Below are positions 1-7,700 of a stretch of 64,000 nt of DNA, one piece after another. The notes below the pieces were generated by a model, which did not search any database, was not told where the DNA came from, and worked only from the letters and a program-made list of their open reading frames with translations. Location: NCBI GenBank assembly GCA_015232395.1, contig JADFZT010000001.1:87744-151743 (forward strand). The letters run 5' to 3'. Source of the DNA: Magnetococcales bacterium (GTDB lineage Bacteria > Pseudomonadota > Magnetococcia > Magnetococcales > JADFZT01). The position numbers were made by a program, and so were the translations under genes. The first letter of the stretch is position 1; each line of letters starts with the position of its first letter.

Positions 1-271
1 CCAGATCGAAGCGGGCAAAGTGAAAGATTTTTTCCACCTGGGGGGCCTCCAACACCTCCTGGAGGCGGGGTGCGGTGCGCTCCCCGGGACGAACCAGGGT
101 CACCAGCCCCTCTTCGTTGCACATCTGCACCACGCAGAGGCGGTCTCTGGGAACCTGCAAGCCCAGGGTTTCGGTATCCACAGCCAAAAACCGGCTGGCC
201 AGATAGCGCTGTTGTCTCTCCTCGTCCAGATCATTTTCCAGAACGAGGGGTTTTTGGTTTGCGGTGCTCAT
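1..271 (-). CDS. rnd: Ribonuclease D-like 3'-5' exonuclease (N-terminal part)
   Basis: The minus strand opens with ATG at 271 and runs off the window edge, so only about 90 residues are visible. The translation contains FLAVDTETLGL, which matches the ExoI DxE motif (metal-binding Asp and Glu) of DEDD exonucleases. It is followed by PRDRLCVVQ, the typical next strand of RNase D. RNase D trims tRNA and other structured RNA 3' ends in the cytoplasm. The rest of the catalytic domain and any HRDC domain lie outside, so I cannot tell a full-length RNase D from the short (about 200 aa) alphaproteobacterial type. Confidence 0.8.
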   Translation of the reverse strand, partial: MSTANQKPLVLENDLDEERQQRYLASRFLAVDTETLGLQVPRDRLCVVQMCNEEGLVTLVRPGERTAPRLQEVLEAPQVEKIFHFARFDL

Positions 272-649
272 TAATTTTTCCCTCTGAATCCCTGTAAGCC
301 CTCTGTAAGATCCCCCAGGTTGACTGTCGGTTTCTGACTTTTTTAGCCATCAATCAGTCCAATAATCAACTCACTCCACCCCCTCAAAGATCGATGTTAT
401 CTCTACCGTAGCCAACGCCAGAGTCAGCCATCGCTCATGGTCATCGATGATTGTTTGACACACTGTTGCACTTCACCATGGTCGAAGCCCTCCGGGTTAT
501 GGCATACTGGGTGGTGATTTGGTTCCCCCGACTGTAACAAATCGCTTTTTTTATTCCGGTTTTGGGTATAAATAACATATCCATCCGGATATTGTAAGAA
601 CGCAATCCACCCGCTTCAACCACGCTAAAGTCAGTGACAGGATTTCACC
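272..649. other. Intergenic region, divergent promoters expected
   Basis: No convincing gene lies in these 378 bp between the divergently transcribed RNase D gene and the gene at 650. The stretch becomes AT-rich between about 540 and 600 (includes GGTATAAATAACATA), a plausible promoter region for the downstream gene. A short minus-strand reading frame here has no family resemblance and no ribosome binding site. Confidence 0.5.
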
Positions 650-1864
650 ATGAGTGAACGTGACATCTACTCCTCGGATCAACTCAAAAAAATCCGGGAG
701 ACCCTGCAAAGCTCTCTGGGAACAGGATCCGATTCAGCCCTTAGCACCCTTGATTCCCGTTTTGTAGCCAGCGAAAAGAGCGCCGCCCAAGCTGCGGAAG
801 AAGACAAGAAAGCCGCTCCAGCCGCCCCCGAAGTGGATGTACCGGCCCTCATCCAGGAAGGCAATATTGATGCCATGTTGGAGGCCATGGGGGAGCTGAA
901 AGACAACCCCGGTGGACTTCGACAGCTGACCGGGGCGCTGTTGCAACACAACAAGTCCAAAGCCTTCCACATGGTGGATGCCATGAGCAAGGTGACCGGC
1001 GACAAGGATCTGATCGAGGCTCTGGCCAACGGCGTCGTTGCCAAAAAAGGGATCAACCCCCTGATCGACGCCCTGCGTCACGCCGTCATCAGTCCGGTCG
1101 CCATGAAGGTTCTGGCCGGGGCCATCGCCGAGCAGGGTTCGGTCAACCACATCATCCGCTCTATCGCCACCGCCCCCACCGGCCAGGAAGAGGCGGAAAT
1201 CATCTGGGCCATGGAGCTGATCGGCAAAGCCGGGATCGATTCCATGCTGGAGGCGATCAATCTTCTGGAAAAGGACTCTCCCGGAGTGGTCATCCTCGCC
1301 ACCGGCCTGGTCAACCGCAAGGAGATCACCGCCCAACCCCTCTCCAAAGCCCTGATCCAGTGCATGGATCACCCCAAGCCCGCCATGATTCTGGCAGTGG
1401 AGTTGACGCGCCTGGCCGACCTTCCCTCGTTGGTGATGCTGATGGAAAAAGGGTTGACTGATAAGAGTGAGGCCGCTGAGGTGATCATCGCCAAGATGGT
1501 TTGGCGCTCACTCAACGAAGATACCAAGGTCAAAATGCTCTCCCGGGCTGCCAAGTCGATCAAAAACGACTCCATGGCCGGTAAAATTCTCGCCTGGGGA
1601 TTGGTTCAGCAGGGGGATCCCAAGGAGATGGAGAAGGCCTATCGTCGCCTGCGCGCCAACCCTGATGCCAAAAATATCGTCGGCGTGGGGCTGGTTTCAA
1701 AACTGGGCAAATTCGCTGCGTTGCGGACGTTGGGCAAGGAGGTTTTGGCGTTGGGCAAGGTCCAGGGTGCGGCTGATGCCGCCAGCAGAGAGGCCAAAAA
1801 CCGCTACAACACCATCACCACCCAGATGTTGAGCTTGAGTAACACGACAAAGCCGAAAAAATGA
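650..1864 (+). CDS. Hypothetical helical-repeat (HEAT-like) protein
   Basis: 404 aa, starting at ATG 650 with AGGA seven to eight bases upstream. I do not recognise a named family. Residues 1-65 are polar and Ala/Glu/Lys-rich and probably disordered. From about residue 65 to 380 the protein is a run of amphipathic helices about 35 residues apart with recurring small-hydrophobic patterns (for example ALANGVVAKKGINPLIDAL and LATGLVNRKEITAQPLSKAL), suggesting an alpha-solenoid scaffold. There is no signal peptide or membrane segment, so it is predicted cytoplasmic. It is a single-gene unit closed by a strong terminator at 1929. A role in protein-protein assembly is inference only. Confidence 0.75.
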   Translation: MSERDIYSSDQLKKIRETLQSSLGTGSDSALSTLDSRFVASEKSAAQAAEEDKKAAPAAPEVDVPALIQEGNIDAMLEAMGELKDNPGGLRQLTGALLQHNKSKAFHMVDAMSKVTGDKDLIEALANGVVAKKGINPLIDALRHAVISPVAMKVLAGAIAEQGSVNHIIRSIATAPTGQEEAEIIWAMELIGKAGIDSMLEAINLLEKDSPGVVILATGLVNRKEITAQPLSKALIQCMDHPKPAMILAVELTRLADLPSLVMLMEKGLTDKSEAAEVIIAKMVWRSLNEDTKVKMLSRAAKSIKNDSMAGKILAWGLVQQGDPKEMEKAYRRLRANPDAKNIVGVGLVSKLGKFAALRTLGKEVLALGKVQGAADAASREAKNRYNTITTQMLSLSNTTKPKK

Positions 1865-1928
1865 GCCGGAAGAGGCCCCCAACAAAAAGAAAAAAATAAG
1901 CACAACCGGCCTTCTGCAGAATCAAAAA

Positions 1929-1968
1929 AGCCCCCGCTTTCATTTAAGAGAGCGGGGGCTTTTTATTT
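1929..1968 (+). terminator. Rho-independent terminator
   Basis: A perfect 10-bp stem (AGCCCCCGCT / AGCGGGGGCT) with a 12-base loop is followed by TTTTTATTT. It lies about 65 bp after the stop codon of the helical-repeat gene. Confidence 0.9.
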
Positions 1969-2058
1969 AACCGGATGCAACCCCGTGTATATAGTCATTC
2001 CAATTCAGAAAGGCATACACGCTTTGCCCTGATGTGGCATTTCCAGGAGGAAATTTGC

Positions 2059-2120
2059 GTAGGGTGTGGTGAGCCATGCGAACCGCATCAATTAAGACCG
2101 ATGTGCCATTTTAATCTGGA
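2059..2120 (+). repeat. Family C REP-like repeat, copy 1
   Basis: This is a 60-bp sequence containing GGTGAGCCATGCGAACCGCA. It matches the copy at 16236-16296 over nearly its whole length and is partly repeated in inverse orientation at 2176-2210. The core resembles widespread REP-type sequences of the form GGTGAGCGAAGCGAACC. It is non-coding and lies in the trpA-side intergenic region. Confidence 0.75.
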
Positions 2121-2175
2121 ACGGTTATAAGCCATAAGGACAGAGGCTCTGGTTCAAATATCTGTGAAAGCTCTC

Positions 2176-2210
2176 GAACGATGCGGTTCGCGTGGCTCAC
2201 CGCATCCTAC
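2176..2210 (-). repeat. Family C REP-like repeat, inverted copy
   Basis: The reverse complement contains GTAGGATGCGGTGAGCCACG followed by CGAACCGCATC, the family C core. With copy 1 it forms an inverted pair about 55 bp apart, which could fold into a large cruciform between the helical-repeat gene and trpA. Confidence 0.75.
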
Positions 2211-2277
2211 TTTTTTAGAGTGGGGGGGAGGCATGCAGGATACCCCAAGTCGTGGGAACCACATCGATCAAGGTTAT

Positions 2278-3081
2278 TCAGCCACGCAGCGCCTTAAAAA
2301 ACCGGCCAACCCCTTCAGCCCCCTGCTCCCGGTTGATTTCAATCCCCTTGGTACCCACCACGGCGATATCGGCCAATCCCGACAAAAACTGCACATCTTC
2401 GGGTTTTTTCACCCCAAACCCCAAAGCCAGCGGGGTTCCGGCTGCCTGGCGGCAGCGATCCATGAAAATTTTCAGCTCCTGACCAAAAGCGGTATCCTTG
2501 CCTGTGACCCCCTTGCGCGCCACACAGTAGCAAAATCCCCTGGCCTTGGAGCCGATGGCGGCCAAGCGCTCATCCGGGCAGGTGGGGGTCATCAGCTGGA
2601 TCCAATCCATTCCCGCCTGATGACACAGTTCAATCGCCTCATCCGCCTCTTCCAGGGGCAGATCCGGCACAATCAATCCCCGCACCCCCCGATTTGCCGC
2701 ATCCTGGATAAAGGCCGCCACCCCCCGGGCCAGGAGAATGTTGTAGTAGGTCATGATCAAAAAGGGGATGGCATGGGTCCGGGTCATCTCCGAAATGAAT
2801 GCCAGCCCCTGATCCACCTCAAACCCGCCATCCAGAGCACTCTGATTGGCCCGGGCGATCACCGGACCATCGGCGATGGGCTCGGAAAAGGGGATCTGCA
2901 GCTCCATGATATCCACCCCGTTTGCCACCATCTGCCGGATCACCTCGCGGTTATCCTCCAGAGAAGGGTGGCCCAAAACCAGATGGGACATGAGCAGGAT
3001 GGGATCGGACCCCGGAGGGGTTTGGGTGGCCCGTTCAGCCAGCCGGGAGGTGATATGGGCTTCCAAGGTGTCGGCAGACAT
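2278..3081 (-). CDS. trpA: Tryptophan synthase alpha chain
   Basis: 267 aa. TrpA cleaves indole-3-glycerol phosphate to indole and glyceraldehyde-3-phosphate, and indole is channelled to TrpB. I place the start at ATG 3081, where a GGAT-type site precedes it, rather than the longer open frame that runs into trpB. The catalytic residues are present: Glu60 in MELQIPFSEP and Asp71 in PIADGP. The phosphate-binding GFGV is near residue 230. The sequence is divergent: the usual FSDPLADGP reads FSEPIADGP, and the C-terminal phosphate loop GSAIV reads GTKGIE. It follows trpB by 11 bp and is surely co-transcribed. No other trp genes are nearby. Confidence 0.92.
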   Translation of the reverse strand: MSADTLEAHITSRLAERATQTPPGSDPILLMSHLVLGHPSLEDNREVIRQMVANGVDIMELQIPFSEPIADGPVIARANQSALDGGFEVDQGLAFISEMTRTHAIPFLIMTYYNILLARGVAAFIQDAANRGVRGLIVPDLPLEEADEAIELCHQAGMDWIQLMTPTCPDERLAAIGSKARGFCYCVARKGVTGKDTAFGQELKIFMDRCRQAAGTPLALGFGVKKPEDVQFLSGLADIAVVGTKGIEINREQGAEGVGRFFKALRG

Positions 3082-3092
3082 ACAGGGGATCC

Positions 3093-4337
3093 TCAGCGGT
3101 TTGATTCTGAATCCATGGCGGCATAGTGGGCGGCTTTGTGTTGAATGAACCCCCGCCATTTGGCATCGTCCAGGGCATCGGCGATGGTAAAGATATCCTT
3201 GTCACCCCGGCCTGAGAGGTTGATGATAACCAGGGAATCATCTGCAAGATCAGGGAGTTCCCGCAAGGCTCCGGCCACGGCATGGCTCGACTCCAAAGCG
3301 GCGATAATCCCCTCTTGAGCCATCAGCTCTTTCAGGGCGGCGACCACTTCCCCGTCGGTGGCGGCTTCGAAGCGAACCCGGCCTTCCTGGTGGAGGTGGG
3401 CCAAAATCGGTGAGACCCCGACATAGTCGAGCCCGGCGGCCACCGAGTGGGTATCCCGCATCTGGCCGTCGCTGTTTTGCAAAAAGAAGGTCTTGTAGCC
3501 GTGGGCCACCCCGACTTTTCCCCCCTCGAATGCCAGACGCGCGGCATGCTGTCCCAACTGATTGCCTTTGCCCCCGGCCTCCACCCCGATCAGTTCCACC
3601 CGGGTCTCGGGCAGAAAGGCCTGGAAGATGCCCAGGGCATTGGAGCCGCCCCCCACACAGGCATAGATGTGGGTCGGCAGGCGTCCCTCCAGCTTGAGAA
3701 TCTGCGCCCGGGCCTCCTCACCGATGATGGATTGAAACCAGGCGACCATTTCCGGAAAAGGGTGCGCTCCACAGGCGGTACCCAGCACATAGTGGGTATC
3801 GTCCATGCTCCCCACCCAATCCCGCAGGGCCTCGTTGATGGCATCCTTCAGGGTGCGGGAACCCGCCGTCACCGGCACCACGGTGGCCCCCAGCTGCTCC
3901 ATCCAAAAAACATTGGGGCGCTGGCGATCCACATCTTCAGCCCCCATATAGATGACACACTCCAGTCCCAACCGGGCGGCCATGGTGGCGGTGGCCACAC
4001 CGTGCTGCCCGGCCCCGGTTTCGGCAATCACCCGGCGCTTGCCCATGCGTTTGACCAGGAGCCCCTGACCCATGACATTATTGGCCTTGTGGGCGCCGGT
4101 CTGGTTGAGATCCTCCCGCTTGAGATAGACTCGGGTGTTATATTGTCGGGATAGATTTTCGGCAAATGTCAGAGGCGTCGGCCTACCGGAATAGTTTTCC
4201 ATCAAGCTGAGATATTCCTGCCAAAATTCAGGATCGGCCCGGGCCGCCTCATAGGCTTCGATCAACCGCCTGAAAGTCTCTTGCAGGATTTCAGGGATAA
4301 ACATCCCCCCGAACGAACCGAAATAGCCTTTATTCAT
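3093..4337 (-). CDS. trpB: Tryptophan synthase beta chain
   Basis: 414 aa, PLP-dependent, condensing indole with L-serine. It starts MNKGYFGSFGG, the normal N-terminus. The PLP lysine is Lys84 in QTGAHKANN. AETGAGQHG and CVGGGSNALG (phosphate-binding) follow, and ESSHA lies near the C-terminus. This is the TrpB1 type that works with TrpA. It is the first gene of a two-gene trpBA unit with trpA 11 bp downstream. A few positions normally conserved are altered (for example GTACGAHPFP where GSVxGPHPFP is usual), in parallel with the unusual TrpA. Confidence 0.95.
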   Translation of the reverse strand: MNKGYFGSFGGMFIPEILQETFRRLIEAYEAARADPEFWQEYLSLMENYSGRPTPLTFAENLSRQYNTRVYLKREDLNQTGAHKANNVMGQGLLVKRMGKRRVIAETGAGQHGVATATMAARLGLECVIYMGAEDVDRQRPNVFWMEQLGATVVPVTAGSRTLKDAINEALRDWVGSMDDTHYVLGTACGAHPFPEMVAWFQSIIGEEARAQILKLEGRLPTHIYACVGGGSNALGIFQAFLPETRVELIGVEAGGKGNQLGQHAARLAFEGGKVGVAHGYKTFFLQNSDGQMRDTHSVAAGLDYVGVSPILAHLHQEGRVRFEAATDGEVVAALKELMAQEGIIAALESSHAVAGALRELPDLADDSLVIINLSGRGDKDIFTIADALDDAKWRGFIQHKAAHYAAMDSESNR

Positions 4338-4703
4338 GTTTTCAAGTCTCTATCATCTTCGATTTTCCAGGGGCTTTCACCTGAAAAACCCTTGGAATCC
4401 ACCTGCCGATTTTCCGGGTAACCCGATATTAAGCACGTTTCATCGGGAAATTGTCAAAGGGCGACAAAATACAAAGAGTGCGTCAGGAAACCGGACCAAC
4501 CATCGGCCAACCCCTTGAAACCAGTCAATAGAAGGGTATCCGGCCCCTTCTGGAGGGAGGTCAGTCGCTCCAATTGACACCGACCGGGGAAAAAAATGGA
4601 GTGAATGCTCGGATTTTGGTTGGCGGGTGGTTAAGGCAGGGGTATGATTTGTGTGGAATAATTGGGTATCAGCAGCTCCAACGACTGAAACAGGAGAAAA
4701 AAC
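4338..4703. other. Intergenic region between trpB and cytochrome gene
   Basis: The 366 bp between divergently transcribed trpB and the cytochrome gene contain no supported gene. They must hold both promoters. I see no trp leader peptide or attenuator-like double hairpin on the trpB side. Confidence 0.5.
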
Positions 4704-5114
4704 ATGGCGAGGGAAACTCCGTTTAAATCTATTCTCGTAGGCTTGGCACTCTTGGCTGGCCTGGCAACCGCCAGCACCGGTTTTGCCGAGTCCAGGGGAC
4801 GGGTCAGCTTTGCGGAGGATATCTACCCGATTCTCTCCTTCCGCTGCATGGATTGCCACAAGCCCGGCGGCGACGGCTTTGAAGCCTCAGGCCTGGATCT
4901 GCAAACCTACGAAGGCCTGATGAAGGGAATGAAAGTCCAGGGCTCCGACGAATATGCCCCGGTCATCGTGCCCCGTAGCGCCCTGACCAGCAATCTCAAT
5001 CGCATGGTGGAAGGCAAAACCGCCATCCGCATGCCCCACAACAAACGCCGTTTGACCCGCTGCGAAATTGAGATTCTCAATAATTGGGTCAACCAGGGCG
5101 CCAAAAACAACTAA
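4704..5114 (+). CDS. Periplasmic monohaem c-type cytochrome-like protein
   Basis: 136 aa with an N-terminal signal peptide (hydrophobic residues 9-22, likely cleavage after GFA-E). A single haem-binding motif, CMDCH, lies at residues 48-52 directly after DIYPILSFR. This arrangement resembles the PSCyt1-type cytochrome domain (x-ILxxxCxxCH). Several Met residues downstream could serve as the sixth ligand. GAGAAA precedes the start. It is monocistronic, just ahead of galU. A role in periplasmic electron transfer is inferred; no partner oxidase or peroxidase is adjacent. Confidence 0.85.
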   Translation: MARETPFKSILVGLALLAGLATASTGFAESRGRVSFAEDIYPILSFRCMDCHKPGGDGFEASGLDLQTYEGLMKGMKVQGSDEYAPVIVPRSALTSNLNRMVEGKTAIRMPHNKRRLTRCEIEILNNWVNQGAKNN

Positions 5115-5186
5115 TCCTGTCCATATCCATCAGGACAGCTCAGGCATCCGGTTCCCAAACCGGATCTCTCGGGAGAGGTACGCCAT

Positions 5187-6098
5187 ATGAAAGTGCGTAA
5201 GGCGGTTTTGCCGGTAGCGGGTATGGGAACCCGTTTTTTACCCGCCACCAAGGTAAGCCCCAAAGAGATGCTTACCGTGGTGGACAAACCCCTGGTCCAA
5301 TATGCCATCGAAGAAGCCTTTGCGGCGGGAATCGAGCAGGTCATCCTGGTCAATGGCCGGGGCAAGGGGGTATTGGAAGATCATTTCGACCGGGCACCCG
5401 AGCTGGAAGAGAGCCTGAAATCCCGAGGCAAAGAGGCCCTGCTCGATCTGGTTCACGCCTCCACCCCCCAGCCGGGTCGGGTGGTGTCGGTGCGGCAGAT
5501 GCAGGCTCTGGGATTGGGCCATGCGGTGCTTTGTGCCCGGGAGGCCGTCGGCAACGAACCTTTTGCCATCCTGCTGCCGGATGATCTCATGTGGGGGGAG
5601 CCGCCGGTATTGAAACAGATGACCGAAGCCTTCGAAACCACTCAAAGATCGATGCTGGCGGTGATGGAAGTGCCTTCGGATCAGACCGACAAGTATGGCA
5701 TTCTCGATATCATGGAGGAGGGCACCGGGGGGGGAGATGGTCGTTTGAGCCAAATCCGCGCCATGGTGGAAAAACCGCCACCCGGCAGCGCCCCTTCCAA
5801 CCTGGCCGTAATGGGCCGCTATATCCTCACCCCGGAAATCTTCCCTCTCCTGGCTCGCCAGGGGAGTGGTGCCGGGGGAGAAATTCAACTCACCGATGCC
5901 ATGGCCGCGCTCCTCAGCGAGCAGACCATTCACGGCTTCCGGTTTCAGGGCACCCGCTACGACTGCGGAGACAAGGCAGGCTGGCAGATGGCCAACCTGA
6001 GCCTGGCCCTGGAGAGGGACGACCTGCGCGAGCGGCTGCTCCCCTTCCTTCGGGAAACCCTCGAAGTCTGGCAAAATAATCAATCAAGCAAGGATTGA
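5187..6098 (+). CDS. galU: UTP-glucose-1-phosphate uridylyltransferase
   Basis: 303 aa, the usual GalU length. It makes UDP-glucose from UTP and glucose-1-phosphate. The N-terminal nucleotidyltransferase signature GMGTRFLPAT is followed by SPKEMLTVVDKPLVQYAIEE and later EIQLTDAMAALL. GGGAGAGG precedes the ATG. It is 6 bp from ugd, so UDP-glucose made here feeds directly into UDP-glucuronate. Confidence 0.96.
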   Translation: MKVRKAVLPVAGMGTRFLPATKVSPKEMLTVVDKPLVQYAIEEAFAAGIEQVILVNGRGKGVLEDHFDRAPELEESLKSRGKEALLDLVHASTPQPGRVVSVRQMQALGLGHAVLCAREAVGNEPFAILLPDDLMWGEPPVLKQMTEAFETTQRSMLAVMEVPSDQTDKYGILDIMEEGTGGGDGRLSQIRAMVEKPPPGSAPSNLAVMGRYILTPEIFPLLARQGSGAGGEIQLTDAMAALLSEQTIHGFRFQGTRYDCGDKAGWQMANLSLALERDDLRERLLPFLRETLEVWQNNQSSKD

Positions 6099-6104
6099 AA
6101 GCTG

Positions 6105-7421
6105 ATGCGCGTAACCATGATCGGCGCGGGATATGTGGGACTGGTATCCGGGGCCTGTTTTTCCGAATTTGGTGTGGATGTCACCTGCCTCGATACCGAC
6201 GCTGGCAAGATCGAACGTCTCAACGAAGGCAAAATTCCCATCTACGAACCGGGCCTGGAGGTGTTGGTCAAACGCAATGCCCGGGCGGGACGGCTCCATT
6301 TTACCACCGACAAAGAAACAGCCATTGGCGAAGCAGAGGTGGTCTTCATCGCCGTGGGCACCCCGGAGCGGCGAGGGGATGGGGCGGCGGATCTGTCGTA
6401 CGTCTATGATGTGGCCCGGGATGTGGGAAAACACATTAAAGATTTTACGGTGGTGGTGACCAAATCCACGGTACCGGTGGGAACCGGAACTGAGGTGGCC
6501 CGGATCATTCGGGAGGTCAACCCCGATGCCGATTTTGCCGTGGCCTCCAACCCGGAATTTTTGCGGGAGGGTTCCGCCATTGAGGATTTCATGCGCCCGG
6601 ACCGGGTGGTGATTGGGGCGGAGTCGGAACAAGCCATCGAGATCCTGAAAAATCTCTACCGCCCCCTCTATCTCATCGAAACCCCCATTCTGATCACCAA
6701 CATTCCCACGGCTGAGCTGACCAAATATGCCGCCAACGCCTTTTTGGCCACCAAAATCACCTTTATCAACCAGATCGCCAATCTCTGTGAGGTGGTGGAT
6801 GCGGATGTGCATCAGGTGGCCAAGGGAATTGGTCTTGATCGGCGCATCGGTTCCAAATTTCTCCACCCCGGCCCCGGTTATGGCGGCTCCTGCTTTCCCA
6901 AGGATACCCAGGCCCTGGCCCGCACTGCCGCCGATAATAACGAGCCGGTGACCATCGTCGATGCCGTGATCGAAGCCAACCACAAGCAGAAGGAGCGGAT
7001 GATCGGCAAGGTGGAAGCGGCGATGGATGGGGAGCTGAAGGGGATGACCATTGCGGTGCTGGGGCTCGCTTTCAAACCCAACACCGACGACATGCGCGAC
7101 GCCCCGGCGCTGACCATTCTGCCCGCTCTGGTGAAACAAGGGGCCACCATTCAGGCCTTTGATCCCGAAAGCATGGCAGAGGCCCGCAAATATCTGCCTG
7201 ATATCGGCTATACCGACAACACCATGGAGGCTTGTGATGGGGCGGATGCCCTGGTCATCCTCACCGAGTGGAACCAATTCCGCAGCCTGAACTGGACCCG
7301 GATCAAGGAGCGCATGAAGCCCCGGAAGGATGGCCGTTATGTGCTCTGTGATTTCCGCAATATTTATGACCCCGAGCCCATGGCCAAAGCCGGATTCCGC
7401 TATGTAGCGGTGGGACGCTGA
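6105..7421 (+). CDS. ugd: UDP-glucose 6-dehydrogenase
   Basis: 438 aa. It oxidises UDP-glucose to UDP-glucuronate with NAD+, a precursor for acidic polysaccharides or LPS sugars. The N-terminal Rossmann motif MIGAGYVGLVSG binds NAD. The catalytic Cys is at residue 263 in GGSCFPKDTQAL, with the central dimerisation helix and the C-terminal UDP-binding domain (LAFKPNTDDMRDAP) in the standard order. It is co-transcribed with galU. Its stop codon (7419-7421) touches the left end of a family A repeat, so the 3' UTR of the mRNA would carry that repeat. Confidence 0.96.
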   Translation: MRVTMIGAGYVGLVSGACFSEFGVDVTCLDTDAGKIERLNEGKIPIYEPGLEVLVKRNARAGRLHFTTDKETAIGEAEVVFIAVGTPERRGDGAADLSYVYDVARDVGKHIKDFTVVVTKSTVPVGTGTEVARIIREVNPDADFAVASNPEFLREGSAIEDFMRPDRVVIGAESEQAIEILKNLYRPLYLIETPILITNIPTAELTKYAANAFLATKITFINQIANLCEVVDADVHQVAKGIGLDRRIGSKFLHPGPGYGGSCFPKDTQALARTAADNNEPVTIVDAVIEANHKQKERMIGKVEAAMDGELKGMTIAVLGLAFKPNTDDMRDAPALTILPALVKQGATIQAFDPESMAEARKYLPDIGYTDNTMEACDGADALVILTEWNQFRSLNWTRIKERMKPRKDGRYVLCDFRNIYDPEPMAKAGFRYVAVGR

Positions 7422-7664
7422 TATAGCCATTCGAATCAAGAATTGGACATATGCCGTTGCCCTTTTTTCGTCATTCCCGCGAAGGCGGGAATCCAGGGCA
7501 TCTGGCACGAAACATTCCAAATCTTGCTTCACTTTCAGCAAAACACCGGCCTTGCTGAAGATTTGGTTTTTCCTTAGAGAGCCATAATTATCTCTCTGGA
7601 TCCCCGCCTTCGCGGGGATGACGAATCAGAGAAGAGTGTCCAACTCTGAGGTAGACTTACGGCA
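7422..7664 (+). repeat. Family A MITE-like repeat, copy 1
   Basis: It begins TATAGCCATTC and ends near TGTCCAACTCTGAGG, where the right terminal repeat is more degenerate than in other copies. Inside are the palindromes ATTCCCGCGAAGGCGGGAAT and CCCCGCCTTCGCGGGG. It fills the gap between ugd and the phosphomannomutase gene and ends about 37 bp before that start, so it lies within or just upstream of the promoter region. Confidence 0.85.
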
Positions 7665-7700
7665 TGACTCTCTTTTTTTCTCAGGCAGGATGTGGCAACG

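Noticed and set aside
20-274. A plus-strand open frame at the window start
   Set aside because: The opposite strand encodes the N-terminus of RNase D with its DxE motif.
6084-7541. A 485-codon open frame on the minus strand
   Set aside because: It is antisense to ugd and runs through a family A repeat.
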